Assembly (NCBI GenBank): GCA_900114885.1
Contig: FOUN01000006.1
Location: 1-64,000, forward strand
Source of the DNA: Psychrobacillus psychrodurans
GTDB taxonomy: Bacteria > Bacillota > Bacilli > Bacillales_A > Planococcaceae
Reading direction: 5' to 3'
Length of the DNA: 64,000 nucleotides
The notes under the pieces: generated by a model
Database searches by the model: none
What the model was told of the DNA's origin: nothing
The model's input: the letters and a program-made list of their open reading frames with translations, nothing else
Program-made: the position numbers and the translations under genes
In this document: positions 44,379 to 53,578 of the stretch, in pieces
How the letters are laid out: every line of letters starts with the position of its first letter
Position numbering within the stretch: position 1 is the first letter of the stretch

Positions 44379-45017
44379 CTAATTTTCCACGGTCGAATTT
44401 TTCCAACCATAAAGTTCATTCTCTTTAATGTAGTTATAGCAACTTGTCGGTAAGAGGTATTTCGCTTCCCCACCTATAGCAAATTCATCACGAATATAGG
44501 TAGAACTGATTTCCATGGCGATACCCTTATCAATTAAGTGAAAAGTGCTTCCATCGTCGTTATTGCGTAGCAAAGGAGAACTACTTATAGCTTTCAACAT
44601 ATCAATACCATCTCTAGCCATGACAATGAACTTATTTTGACTCACCAATTTGTCTGCGTTACCCCACTTACCATCCCCGATATCTACTAATAAGTCTGCT
44701 CCCATAATGAAATATAAATCATCCTCTGGATATATTTTCTTTAAATGCTCCATCGTCTCGTAGGTAGATATTTTCCATGCATCTTGCTTCATTTCAAAAT
44801 CATCTAAAATGAATTTTTCGTCTGATTCAATAGCCTTTTCCAGCATATTCCACCTATGTTCATCCTCTGTTTTCATCGTTTTGTCTTTTCTTTTGTTGGA
44901 GCAAGGTAAAAAAATGACCTTATCTAACTTGCAACGATTCGCTATGGTGCTCGCCGTAAAAAGATGTACATTTGTAATAGGGTCGAAAGATGACCCGTAA
45001 ATCCCTATTTTAGCCAT
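44379..45017 (-). CDS. nicotinate/nicotinamide mononucleotide adenylyltransferase (NadD-like)
   Basis: A 212-residue nucleotidyltransferase that should adenylate NaMN to make deamido-NAD. The N-terminal motif is GIYGSSFDPITNVHL (residues 4-18): the SSFDP loop is standard, but the HxGH signature reads TNVH. The C-terminal ISSTYIR motif is intact. Length fits NadD. It is the last gene of a pncA-pncB operon, so it completes the nicotinamide to NaAD route. Being in addition to a housekeeping NadD (presumed elsewhere) is inference. GGAGG precedes ATG. Confidence 0.83.
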   Translation of the reverse strand: MAKIGIYGSSFDPITNVHLFTASTIANRCKLDKVIFLPCSNKRKDKTMKTEDEHRWNMLEKAIESDEKFILDDFEMKQDAWKISTYETMEHLKKIYPEDDLYFIMGADLLVDIGDGKWGNADKLVSQNKFIVMARDGIDMLKAISSSPLLRNNDDGSTFHLIDKGIAMEISSTYIRDEFAIGGEAKYLLPTSCYNYIKENELYGWKNSTVEN

Positions 45018-45146
45018 ACGGTTTCCTCCAAGTATTCAAAATTAGTTGTGCTGTTTATCCATAAGTTCTCAATAGAACTGAAAAGCTTCTTTCAATGTGA
45101 AGGAGACAGACACGCTAAAGCATATATTATTCAAGTCGCCATAATT

Positions 45147-46616
45147 TTATCGCGTTCTCAACTCTTCTACTTTTTCTTTCACCTGTTCAATATTAGCCAT
45201 TTTGTTATCCCAACATTTTTGGCTTAAATCGACTGGGTATTCCTCAGGATTTAGAAGGCGTTTATATTCATCCCATAGGAACAATAGGTTTTCTTTTACG
45301 TCCTGTTGGATCTCTAAGATTCCAGGCAATTCGTACACCAGTTTACCGTCAATAAATATATCGTGGTGAAGTTCTTTTGCTACATAATTTGTCACGAACT
45401 TACTGATATACGTATGAACCGGATGGAACATTTTCAATTTTTCTTCTTGTTCTGGTTTTTCATCATCCATAGCGATGTAATCACCTTCTGACTTATTACT
45501 AGTCAAATTGATAATGCGGTAGACCTTTTTAAGTCCAGGTGTGGTAACTTTCTCTGGGTTCCCTGAAATCTTAATGGTATCTACCATTTCCCCATGATCA
45601 TCTTCAATGGATACCAGTTTGTAAACTGCTCCTAATGCAGCTTGATCATAGGCAGTAATTAATTTAGTGCCAATTCCCCATGCATCAATTTTAGCTCCTT
45701 GATGCTTTAATTGAGAAATAGTATACTCATCCAAATCATTAGATGCTACGATTTTTGTTTGTTCAAAACCAGCACTGTCTAACATCTTTCTAGCTTCTTT
45801 TGATAAATAAGCCAAGTCACCACTGTCGAGTCGAATCGCTTTGAAGTTGATCTTATCCCCTAGCTCCTTTGCTACTTTAATAGCAGTAGGAACCCCTGAT
45901 TTTAATGTGTCATAGGTATCCACTAGGAAGGTGCAATCTTTATGTCTTTTTGCATACTTGTGAAATGCGGTATATTCATCTCGATAAGCTTGAACCATTG
46001 AATGAGCGTGTGTGCCGGATACAGGAATACCGAATAATTTCCCGGCTCTTACGTTACTAGTTGCTTCAAATCCTCCGATAAAGGCTGCTCTTGTTCCCCA
46101 GATAGCTGCATCCATTTCTTGAGCGCGTCTAGTTCCGAATTCCATAGCGGTTTGATCACCAATCACTTGTTTCATTCGAGAAGCCTTTGTGGCGATTAAC
46201 GTTTGATAATTGACAATGTTTAGTATAGCTGTTTCAATCAATTGCCCTTCTGCTAAAGGAGCCTCGATACGTAGCATAGGCTCATTATGAAAGACCAATT
46301 CTCCTTCTTTCATTGAACGAATCGTTCCAGTGAATCTCAGCGTTTGAAGATACGCTAAAAAGTCTTCTTCGTACCCTAGTTCATATTGAAGGTACTCAAT
46401 ATCACTCTTGGTAAACTGGAAGTTAGAGATGTATTCGACAATTCTTTCAAGGCCGGTAAACACCGCATATCCGTTCCCGAATGGTAGTTTTCTAAAATAC
46501 ACTTCAAAAACAGCTTTTCTGTTGTGTATATTGTCTTCCCAGTAAGTTTCTGCCATATTGATTTGGTACAGGTCGGTGTGTAATGCAAAGCCATCATCTT
46601 TATAAATTTTCGTCAT
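45147..46616 (-). CDS. pncB: nicotinate phosphoribosyltransferase
   Basis: A 489-residue enzyme making NaMN from nicotinate, PRPP and ATP. Characteristic stretches: FALHTDLYQINMAETYW (N-terminus), EFGTRRAQEMDAAIWGTRAA, SGTHAHSMVQ (with the phosphorylated His region) and KAIRLDSGDLAYLSK (PRPP site). Length matches the Gram-positive PncB class. It lies 50 bases after pncA, with GGAGGG before the ATG. Confidence 0.95.
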   Translation of the reverse strand: MTKIYKDDGFALHTDLYQINMAETYWEDNIHNRKAVFEVYFRKLPFGNGYAVFTGLERIVEYISNFQFTKSDIEYLQYELGYEEDFLAYLQTLRFTGTIRSMKEGELVFHNEPMLRIEAPLAEGQLIETAILNIVNYQTLIATKASRMKQVIGDQTAMEFGTRRAQEMDAAIWGTRAAFIGGFEATSNVRAGKLFGIPVSGTHAHSMVQAYRDEYTAFHKYAKRHKDCTFLVDTYDTLKSGVPTAIKVAKELGDKINFKAIRLDSGDLAYLSKEARKMLDSAGFEQTKIVASNDLDEYTISQLKHQGAKIDAWGIGTKLITAYDQAALGAVYKLVSIEDDHGEMVDTIKISGNPEKVTTPGLKKVYRIINLTSNKSEGDYIAMDDEKPEQEEKLKMFHPVHTYISKFVTNYVAKELHHDIFIDGKLVYELPGILEIQQDVKENLLFLWDEYKRLLNPEEYPVDLSQKCWDNKMANIEQVKEKVEELRTR

Positions 46617-46666
46617 GTTAAACCCTCCAATTCATTTTAATACCATTAAGTAACAGCTACTTTTTT

Positions 46667-47218
46667 CTATCTGATCTCTGCACCTATGCTATTTTGAAAA
46701 TGACCTAAAGCCCATTCGTGACCTAGCTGATTGAAGCTTGCGACAGCATCTTTATAAACGACTACTTTAAACCCTTTGTTAAAAGCGTCCACTGCCGTAT
46801 GAAGCACACAAATGTCAGTACATACACCAACAAGATGAACTTCTGTAATTTGTCTTTCCCGAAGCTTTAACTCTAGGTCTGTACCAGCAAACGCAGAATA
46901 CCTAGTTTTGTTTATCCAGTAGACTTGAGCATTAGTTTTATTATTTTCGTATAGCTCTTTGAGTCTGCCAAACAGCTCTCTGCCTTTGGTTCCATCTATA
47001 TTGTGAGGGGGAAATAACTTAGATTCAGGGTGGTAGTTGTCATCCTTTTGGTGTGTATCTATAGCGAACACCACGAATTCCCCATTCGATATAAAATCTT
47101 CGGTTACCTTTACAATAGCTCCCTCAATGTCCTGACCCGGTTTACCACAAGTTAATGCACCGTTGTCTGCAACAAAATCCACTGTGTAATCAATGTTTAT
47201 CAATGCTTTTTTCATCAT
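46667..47218 (-). CDS. pncA: nicotinamidase
   Basis: A 183-residue isochorismatase-fold amidase converting nicotinamide to nicotinate. The catalytic triad is visible as Asp10 (INIDYTVDF), Lys104 (INKTRYSAF) and Cys133 (GVCTDICV). The metal site is Asp54/His56/His63 (AIDTHQKDDNYHPES). Upstream is an NrtR-box-like sequence at 47249. First catabolic gene of the operon after nrtR. Confidence 0.95.
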   Translation of the reverse strand: MMKKALINIDYTVDFVADNGALTCGKPGQDIEGAIVKVTEDFISNGEFVVFAIDTHQKDDNYHPESKLFPPHNIDGTKGRELFGRLKELYENNKTNAQVYWINKTRYSAFAGTDLELKLRERQITEVHLVGVCTDICVLHTAVDAFNKGFKVVVYKDAVASFNQLGHEWALGHFQNSIGAEIR

Positions 47219-47248
47219 TCATCCGCTCCTTCATTCATTCATTCATTG

Positions 47249-47267
47249 TTAACTGCCTAACTGTTAA
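47249..47267. promoter_or_regulatory. NrtR-box candidate between nrtR and pncA
   Basis: TTAAC-N9-GTTAA inverted repeat containing TAACTGTTAA, the same 10-mer found in the palindrome upstream of nrtR (48148-48169). Confidence 0.5.
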
Positions 47268-47278
47268 TCATTAACTTT

Positions 47279-48079
47279 TTAGTAGTTTGCGTTATAGATG
47301 GAAACAAAAGGATCGAAATCGGTAAATTGATATAACTGTGCCTTGTTTTTCGACCATCTATTTGATTTTTTTAACTCCCCTTTGACCATTACCTTTTCTA
47401 TAAATGGTAAAGACGGTGCTTTTCTAAAAAATTGAGCGTCTAGTTTAATCCATGCGTCATCTAATACAGTTAATAATACGCCTTGTAATTCCGACAACAC
47501 GAATTCACTTGGTAAAAAGTTCTTTGCTAATGTAGTGAGGGCCATGTCTTTTTTAATAATCCAAATTGCATCACTGATTATTTGTTCATGGTCGAAAGCA
47601 AGATCCAACTTGTCAATTTCTTCTAACGTGAATAATTGAACATCTGATGCATCGTCTGCTGCTTTTCGTTTGATTAATTGATCTTCAGGTACGATAGCGT
47701 AATGCGCATTGGAGATAATCCAAGCGCGTTTGTCACGACCAGGTTTGTCGTAGGTGCCGAAGTGTTTTATCTTGAGTTCTGTTACTCCAGTCTCTTCTTC
47801 CAACTCTCTCGAGGCTGCCTCAAATGCAGTTTCATCTGGTTGAACAAATCCGCCTGGTAATGCCCACTTACCGCCTTCTACATTGGGTTCTCCCTCTGCA
47901 TCCTTCACTGCTCGCTGTATCAACATCAGCTTCAATTCTTTTACTGGTGGTTTGTGTTTTTCTAATTCAGTTGAAATGATAGTAAATACGGCAATATCGC
48001 TAGTGTAACCTCCTGGTGTTTCATATTTGTTTGTATCGTAATTCTCCAGCATTTCTTCTTCCGTCTTGTATTCTCCCAT
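47279..48079 (-). CDS. nrtR: NrtR-type Nudix transcriptional regulator of NAD metabolism
   Basis: A 266-residue protein with a Nudix domain (about 30-165) fused to a C-terminal winged helix (about 185-266: LSELQGVLLTVLDDAWIKL). The Nudix box is complete (GG at the start, E six residues on, RELEEETG at the end), whereas many NrtR regulators have degenerate boxes, so ADP-ribose hydrolysis may persist. NrtR proteins repress NAD salvage genes and are released by ADP-ribose. It is first in an operon with pncA, pncB and a NadD-like gene. Two related palindromes lie upstream and downstream. Confidence 0.87.
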   Translation of the reverse strand: MGEYKTEEEMLENYDTNKYETPGGYTSDIAVFTIISTELEKHKPPVKELKLMLIQRAVKDAEGEPNVEGGKWALPGGFVQPDETAFEAASRELEEETGVTELKIKHFGTYDKPGRDKRAWIISNAHYAIVPEDQLIKRKAADDASDVQLFTLEEIDKLDLAFDHEQIISDAIWIIKKDMALTTLAKNFLPSEFVLSELQGVLLTVLDDAWIKLDAQFFRKAPSLPFIEKVMVKGELKKSNRWSKNKAQLYQFTDFDPFVSIYNANY

Positions 48080-48147
48080 TATTTCTACCTGCCCTTCTGT
48101 CTTGTTGCAAACTTATGTTAATATTTTTTATGACTTTTTCTTTTTAA

Positions 48148-48169
48148 TTAACAATTAGTTAACTGTTAA
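48148..48169. promoter_or_regulatory. NrtR-box candidate upstream of nrtR
   Basis: A 22-bp imperfect palindrome with TTAACA and TGTTAA ends and GTTAACTGTTAAC on its right side, 70 bases before nrtR. It shares TAACTGTTAA with the second site. Confidence 0.6.
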
Positions 48170-48250
48170 CATTATTATATGCTCTAACCTTTTTTAATGC
48201 AAGTAAAAAAAAAAGATTATTTGCATTTTTTTACAGCTTTTTATAAACAA

Positions 48251-48282
48251 AAAAAGTGTGCATGATATATGCACACTTTTTT
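48251..48282 (-). terminator. terminator of the glucosidase/glucokinase operon
   Basis: Perfect 13-bp arms AAAAAGTGTGCAT / ATGCACACTTTTT, 3 bases past the ROK stop. Confidence 0.88.
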
Positions 48283-48284
48283 AC

Positions 48285-49181
48285 TTATTTTGTTGAATCT
48301 ATTACAAGCATCGCTGCTCCTAGCATTCCTGCTTCATTGCCAAAAGTTGCACGGCTCACTTGAACGGGTTTTAGCTTCAATGGTTCAACTTTTGCTAGAA
48401 GCTCTTCCCACCAGAAATCAGCAGAGTCAGATACTCCACCTCCTATAACAACACAATCCATATCGAGGACTGCTTGAAGACTAGAGATAACAATCGCAAA
48501 GTCAGAAAGGAAACGCTCTCGAACCGCTATTGCTCCGGCATGCCCATTGGCAGCTAAACGGAATACATCATGAGGCTTCGCCAATTCATTGGTTTCCGCA
48601 TTGATAACATTTCCCTCTTGGATAAGTCTCTTGATAGCTGTTCCAGATACATACTCTTCACTACAGCCAGGTCTGCCACAACCGCATACTATACCATTTG
48701 GATATAATATTAAGTGACCAACCTCGCCACCACCACCGTTTTTCCCATTCATCACTTTTCCATCAAGTACTATGCCCCCTCCCAGTTTTGTTCCGACTGT
48801 TAGACAAACTACTTGATTGAATCCTGCTGCTGCACCAAGTCTAGCTTCTGCTAGAGCAGCACAATTGGCATCATTATTTATCTCCACGGGGAGCCCTGTT
48901 GCGGCTTCAAGTAATGCTTTTACGGGCGTCCCTTGCCATCCTGGCATTTCTTTTTCAAACGTGATGACCCCCGTCGCTGCATCTACCATCCCTCTAGTTC
49001 CAATGCCCACTCCAGCTATGTCGGGAACATCGTTCATCATAGCAAGAACCTGTTCCTCTAAGTAAGGATATAAAGGCAACACAGTTGGTATCGTTTTATC
49101 AACTAGAACTTCACCCTGTTCATTTACGACACCCATTCGTATTTTCGTTCCCCCAATGTCTACTCCCAGTACTTTTTTCAA
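48285..49181 (-). CDS. ROK-family glucokinase
   Basis: A 298-residue sugar kinase: phosphate motif GVDIGGTKIRMGV (residues 5-17), sugar-binding INNDANCAALAEARLGAAAG, GGGGEVGHLIL, and the zinc-binding CGCGRPGC of bacterial ROK proteins. It phosphorylates the glucose freed by the co-operonic glucosidase. Start TTG overlaps the glucosidase TGA (TTGA), with AAGGAG eight bases before. No helix-turn-helix, so it is an enzyme rather than a repressor. Confidence 0.9.
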   Translation of the reverse strand: MKKVLGVDIGGTKIRMGVVNEQGEVLVDKTIPTVLPLYPYLEEQVLAMMNDVPDIAGVGIGTRGMVDAATGVITFEKEMPGWQGTPVKALLEAATGLPVEINNDANCAALAEARLGAAAGFNQVVCLTVGTKLGGGIVLDGKVMNGKNGGGGEVGHLILYPNGIVCGCGRPGCSEEYVSGTAIKRLIQEGNVINAETNELAKPHDVFRLAANGHAGAIAVRERFLSDFAIVISSLQAVLDMDCVVIGGGVSDSADFWWEELLAKVEPLKLKPVQVSRATFGNEAGMLGAAMLVIDSTK

Positions 49182-50875
49182 TTCTCTATCTCCTTTTTAT
49201 AAGCGACCACAAAGGCTTCATATGGACGAATTTCTACTATTTTTTCATTTATCTGTACCTTATCATAGTTCGATATAATGAGTCCAAGTGATTTTGATGG
49301 CACGTCACAGATTTCCCATTCTAGTTGTTCAGTTTGACCAGAAAAGTTTGTAACAACTAACCACTCTTCATCAGCAGACTGCCTTTTATAAACAAACAAG
49401 TTTGGATGATTAGCAAGTAAAAGTTGAAAGCTACCATTTGTAATAATATCGTGCTGCTTTCTGAGTTTTATTAGCTTTTGATACGTATAAAAAATAGAAG
49501 AAGAATCATTTATAGCTTGTTCGACGTTTATCTCTTTTGTATTGGGGTTCATTCGGATCCACGGAGCACCTGTCGTAAAACCTCCATCTGGTGTCCATTG
49601 CATAGGAGTTCTTGCATTGTCCCGACCTTTTGCATAAATACTAGACATAATTTCGTCATGCAAAATTCCCTGCTCCATCTTTTCTTTATACATATTCAAT
49701 GTTTCAATATCTCGGTAATCGTCCAGACTCGGGAATTCCACATTTGTCATTCCAAGCTCTTCCCCTTGGTAAATATACGGGGTGCCTTGTAGCATATGTA
49801 GACAAATCGCTAACATTTTAGCAGAAAGCTCCCGGTATTTTCCATCGTTACCAAAACGGGACACAACCCGTGGTTGATCATGGTTGTTCCAATATAAGCT
49901 ATTCCAGCCCACTTTATGAAGACCATGCTGCCATTTTTCTAAATTTCTTTTTAACTCAATTAGCTTTAATGGTTGAACGTCCCACTTTCCATTTGGTCCA
50001 CTATCTAAATCCATATGTTCAAATGTAAATACCATATTTACTTCGTTATTGTCTGGATTAGTGTAAATACACGCATCTTCGGTTGTTGCTCCAGGCATTT
50101 CTCCAACAGTGACCACATCATATTTACTCAACACTTTGTCATTCATCTCTCTCAAGTAAGAGTGTATTTTCGGTCCATTCATGAAATACGGGCTTCCATC
50201 TCCATATAATTTGTTTGGTTGAACAGCACCATCAGGTAGCCTCATATCCTTCGAGATAAAGTTAATGACATCCATGCGGAAGCCACCAATCCCTTTTTCT
50301 AGCCAATAAATCATGAGTTGGTACACGTCCTCCCTAAGATGCTCATGCTCCCAATTTAAATCTGGCTGCTTCTTGGAGAACAAATGAAGATAATAGGAAT
50401 CCGTCTGCTCATCTTTCTCCCAAGCAGAACCTGAAAAAACGGATTCCCAATTATTAGGTGGTTGATCAGCCTTCCCATCTCTCCAAATATAGTAATCTCG
50501 ATACTTAGAATCTTTGGAAGCTCTCGACTCCACAAACCATTCGTGCTCATCAGAACTGTGGTTAACAACTAAATCCATCACAATACGAATTCCGCGTTTC
50601 TTGGCTTCCTCTATGAGCTTTTCCATATCTTCCATTGTCCCAAATTCCTGCATAATCGTACGATAGTTTCGAATATCATAGCCATTGTCATCATTTGGGG
50701 AATCATAGACAGGGCTTAACCAAATAACATCTATACCTAGCCTTTCAATGTAATCTAACTTGGAGATAATCCCTTGAATATCTCCAACACCATCACCATT
50801 CGAATCCATAAAGCTTCTTGGATATATTTGATAAACAACACATTTTTTCCACCAAGGATTCATTTGTTCGCCCAT
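49178..50875 (-). CDS. GH13 alpha-glucosidase (oligo-1,6-glucosidase type)
   Basis: A 565-residue cytoplasmic alpha-glucosidase of the MalL/TreA group: WWKKCVVYQIYPRSF opening, nucleophile Asp in GGFRMDVIN, acid/base Glu in VTVGEMPG, stabiliser in WNNHDQPR. Valine directly after the nucleophile is, in this subfamily, associated with alpha-1,6 (isomaltose-type) specificity. Trehalose-6-phosphate or alpha-1,4 substrates cannot be excluded. No signal peptide. Behind it is ROK glucokinase. A LacI-type operator palindrome lies 58 bases upstream. No transporter gene is adjacent. Confidence 0.88.
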   Translation of the reverse strand: MGEQMNPWWKKCVVYQIYPRSFMDSNGDGVGDIQGIISKLDYIERLGIDVIWLSPVYDSPNDDNGYDIRNYRTIMQEFGTMEDMEKLIEEAKKRGIRIVMDLVVNHSSDEHEWFVESRASKDSKYRDYYIWRDGKADQPPNNWESVFSGSAWEKDEQTDSYYLHLFSKKQPDLNWEHEHLREDVYQLMIYWLEKGIGGFRMDVINFISKDMRLPDGAVQPNKLYGDGSPYFMNGPKIHSYLREMNDKVLSKYDVVTVGEMPGATTEDACIYTNPDNNEVNMVFTFEHMDLDSGPNGKWDVQPLKLIELKRNLEKWQHGLHKVGWNSLYWNNHDQPRVVSRFGNDGKYRELSAKMLAICLHMLQGTPYIYQGEELGMTNVEFPSLDDYRDIETLNMYKEKMEQGILHDEIMSSIYAKGRDNARTPMQWTPDGGFTTGAPWIRMNPNTKEINVEQAINDSSSIFYTYQKLIKLRKQHDIITNGSFQLLLANHPNLFVYKRQSADEEWLVVTNFSGQTEQLEWEICDVPSKSLGLIISNYDKVQINEKIVEIRPYEAFVVAYKKEIEN

Positions 50876-50932
50876 TTTTCCACCGCCCTAAATGTAACTT
50901 AATAGAGTTATTTTAATCTTTCCGCAATAATT

Positions 50933-50948
50933 ATGCAAGCGCTTGCAT
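50933..50948. promoter_or_regulatory. 16-bp perfect palindrome, LacI-family operator
   Basis: ATGCAAGCGCTTGCAT. The CGCT-centred core is typical of LacI/MalR-type regulators and near-cre. It lies just upstream of the glucosidase. No LacI gene is in the window. Confidence 0.75.
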
Positions 50949-50984
50949 TAGTGTGTTTTATTCTAATTTTATTAATTACAAATT

Positions 50985-51680
50985 CTAGTCTAGTTCAGAT
51001 TGCTCTAAGAAATGGGTAAACTCAATATGTGTACCTCCCCCTGAGGAAGAACGTCCATTTTCATTTCCTTCAGGATACGTAATTTGATCCGAGCTATTGT
51101 ATGTGTTCCAACCAAAATAATACGGTGCGGCTGTTGGAGAAACGTTTAACGAATTAATTACAGAAGCCCACTCCTTAGAAAGTTTCATACTTCCATAAAG
51201 ATTCTCTGATAAGGTAATCTCTTGCTCTAGTTGCACACCTGGTTCGTAGTGTACTTCACCATAATTAACTTCAAATCCTCTTTTATTTATTAAGTAGAAC
51301 TTCATATAATTCACTTGATCTTGAGGTGGGTAGTTCCAAATAGCATGGTAAGATGTCGGGTCCTTACTATTTATCTTCCAAACTCGTATATCCCCATCTG
51401 TCGATACAAAAACCTCATGCCATTTACGATTGCTCCACTCCCATAAACTAAACCCATACATTTCATGCTCTGCAATAAAGGGAACAAACACGTGGCGATC
51501 ATCTAAAAAAACAGTATCTTGAATTACACTATTAGAAACTATCGAAAAACTATTACTCATCTCTTCAATTAGTTGATCGTCCGTAGGAAACGAGGTTGGT
51601 TTCGAAGTGTAGTACCAGAAACTAACAAAAACTATAATAGTACCAATTACTATAAAGACAAGTAATTTTGGCTTCTTCAT
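50985..51680 (-). CDS. membrane-anchored protein of unknown function
   Basis: A 231-residue protein with one N-terminal membrane segment (LLVFIVIGTIIVFVSFWYY, residues 5-23) and a roughly 200-residue extracytoplasmic domain rich in Trp and Tyr (FSLWEWSNRKWHEVF). A low-complexity GRSSSGGGTH stretch occurs near the C-terminus. No family recognised. The ATG overlaps the stop of the previous gene by 4 bases, and GAGGAGGGG precedes it, so the two unknown genes are one operon. Confidence 0.65.
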   Translation of the reverse strand: MKKPKLLVFIVIGTIIVFVSFWYYTSKPTSFPTDDQLIEEMSNSFSIVSNSVIQDTVFLDDRHVFVPFIAEHEMYGFSLWEWSNRKWHEVFVSTDGDIRVWKINSKDPTSYHAIWNYPPQDQVNYMKFYLINKRGFEVNYGEVHYEPGVQLEQEITLSENLYGSMKLSKEWASVINSLNVSPTAAPYYFGWNTYNSSDQITYPEGNENGRSSSGGGTHIEFTHFLEQSELD

Positions 51681-52348
51681 TTATTCCCCTCCTCTAACAA
51701 GGGATGCTCCGTCTGAAAATAGTATTGCTTATCCTGTATAGTTATTAATATTCCTTTACCCTTTTCCTCTATATAAACAGTAGTATGAAGCCCACTTCCC
51801 CATTTTGGAAGAGTATTCGCTAGCATATAAGGAAAGCGTTCAGTTGTTTTATCTTGTTCCATGACTGTCTCGTTGTACCAACTATCACTGAAGTAATTTT
51901 GTTGCTTAGCACCTTGTATTAAGTCTATTGCGTTTTCTTTAAGAATAGTGCTTTCGTGTGCCGTTGGATGCGTATTAATAATATAGGCATCCTCCACATT
52001 TGAAATATATGTACTTGGGTCAACGGGCGGATAAAGTAGATAATTTATCAGTACTCCAACCAAAAAGAGTATTAATAAAATAAAATTAGCCCCAAATCCC
52101 AACCATGCAAACATTCGGTACTTTTGCCAGGTTTCTTTATTTTTACTTAACAACGCATATAATATCCATACTCCAAGAGGAAGAATAGAAATCTGTGCTA
52201 CATGACCAAAAACATCCAATTTAATTGAAAACGTAAAAAAACCTGCGAGAATAATTATGATTACTTTCCAAAACACAGGCTTTTCTAATTGCCTTTTATA
52301 TAAACGTGAGGCTATTAATCCAATTATTATCCATCCAATAAGAACCAT
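51677..52348 (-). CDS. membrane protein of unknown function
   Basis: A 223-residue protein. Four hydrophobic segments in the first 115 residues (MVLIGWIIIGLIASRL; VIIIILAGFFTFSI; ISILPLGVWILYALL; FILLILFLVGVLINYLLY) are followed by a soluble domain of about 105 residues. No domain recognised. Its start has no clear ribosome site, so a downstream start is possible. It shares an operon with the following membrane-anchored protein and probably works with it at the membrane. Confidence 0.65.
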   Translation of the reverse strand: MVLIGWIIIGLIASRLYKRQLEKPVFWKVIIIILAGFFTFSIKLDVFGHVAQISILPLGVWILYALLSKNKETWQKYRMFAWLGFGANFILLILFLVGVLINYLLYPPVDPSTYISNVEDAYIINTHPTAHESTILKENAIDLIQGAKQQNYFSDSWYNETVMEQDKTTERFPYMLANTLPKWGSGLHTTVYIEEKGKGILITIQDKQYYFQTEHPLLEEGNK

Positions 52349-52541
52349 TACACTTTCAACAAATTCACCATTCCACCAAATAATAACTCACTCTTTTCTT
52401 CTATTATATGTTCTTTAATTCTACAGGACTTCCAATATTTCCTTCTTTACACTTGCAACAGTTACGTTCGACGTGCCAGACATACGAGACCATGGAACCT
52501 AAAAAAGACCACAACATAATAGTTTTGGCCTTTAAATATTT

Positions 52542-52880
52542 TCATTCCTCTATGGAGTACATTAAAATCATTTCTATTAAAACAACAAAACCAAAAATAA
52601 TTGCTAGTTTACTTTTTCCTGCCGCAAATAGTGCAGTGGTTGCAAGTGCAAATACTATTATTTGAAGCAATATTCGAATAGGAATAGTCACCGCGAAAGT
52701 AGCTTTCGGAGCAATGAAAATCCCCCAAAATATTGCAACTAATAGTGGTGTTCCTATTCCAAATACAGTATTGATGAACCAGCCTTTGTTCATGTGGAAG
52801 CCCCAGTAAGAAAAAGCACCAAGCGCAAAAAGTTCCATAGCAAAAAACAATCCAAATACCGTATATTTGAATACCATCAT
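52542..52880 (-). CDS. YrdB/DUF2568-type small membrane protein
   Basis: A 112-residue protein with four membrane spans (YTVFGLFFAMELFALGAFSYWGF; FGIGTPLLVAIFWGIF; IPIRILLQIIVFALATTALF; LAIIFGFVVLIEMILM). The spans and the GxxxLAxIF ending fit DUF2568 (YrdB). Start ATG 52880 lies just after the MBL stop, using the GGAGG at the end of that gene. A 29-residue longer frame overlaps the MBL gene and is rejected. Confidence 0.72.
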   Translation of the reverse strand: MMVFKYTVFGLFFAMELFALGAFSYWGFHMNKGWFINTVFGIGTPLLVAIFWGIFIAPKATFAVTIPIRILLQIIVFALATTALFAAGKSKLAIIFGFVVLIEMILMYSIEE

Positions 52881-52882
52881 AC

Positions 52883-53566
52883 CTACTGACCTCCTAGCTT
52901 TCTCTCCATACTTTTTACGTATTCCTCTAGTTGATCGGAAGGTTGAAACACAGTATTTCCGTGACATACTTCTAGTTGTTTTGGATTTAGTTGGCTTATT
53001 ATACTAGCACTTGCTACAGCCTGCTCCATGTCTGCAGTGAAAGTAGCCATAGGCTGCTTAAGCTTTCCTTTTTTAGAAGTGAACAAATCACCAGCTAACA
53101 ATACTTGGTCCTGTTCATGGTAATACACGACATGACCTGGGGAATGACCAGGGGTGAAATACGGGGTAAGTGCCCCCATTTTCTTTAGTTTTGTTAGGCC
53201 GTCCTCTAATAAAGGACTAACAATTGTTTTCGGAAGATTATTCTCCAACTTTTTACGTTTTGGGTAAACGACATCACCCTGCATATAGGGGATTTCTACT
53301 GGATGTGCATACACTGGGACTTCATACTTTTTCAAAATTCCCTTTACTGCCCCGACATGATCTGAATGTCCATGTGTTAGAAGGATTCTCTGTAAAGGAC
53401 CGACGTTTAGTTGTTCCATAAAGTTAATGATTCCTTTTGTCATCATCGGCATTCCTGCATCTATTAATGTGATGCCTTCCTTTTCAGCTACTACCCATAC
53501 ATGAATAGGAATGATCATCCATGTTTTCAAACTCCATATATGCTCAGAAATCTTTTTCACCTTCAT
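52883..53566 (-). CDS. MBL-fold metallo-hydrolase
   Basis: A 227-residue metallo-beta-lactamase-fold hydrolase of the glyoxalase II-like group. LLTHGHSDHVGAVKG holds the HxHxDH metal site, TPGHSPGHVVYY and LLAGDLFTSK the further ligands. Substrate unknown. Start at ATG 53566 (eight bases from AAGGGG). It is 12 bases after a tetR gene whose operator is a strong double palindrome, so it is likely repressed by it. Confidence 0.88.
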   Translation of the reverse strand: MKVKKISEHIWSLKTWMIIPIHVWVVAEKEGITLIDAGMPMMTKGIINFMEQLNVGPLQRILLTHGHSDHVGAVKGILKKYEVPVYAHPVEIPYMQGDVVYPKRKKLENNLPKTIVSPLLEDGLTKLKKMGALTPYFTPGHSPGHVVYYHEQDQVLLAGDLFTSKKGKLKQPMATFTADMEQAVASASIISQLNPKQLEVCHGNTVFQPSDQLEEYVKSMERKLGGQ

Positions 53567-53578
53567 CGTCATTGCCCC

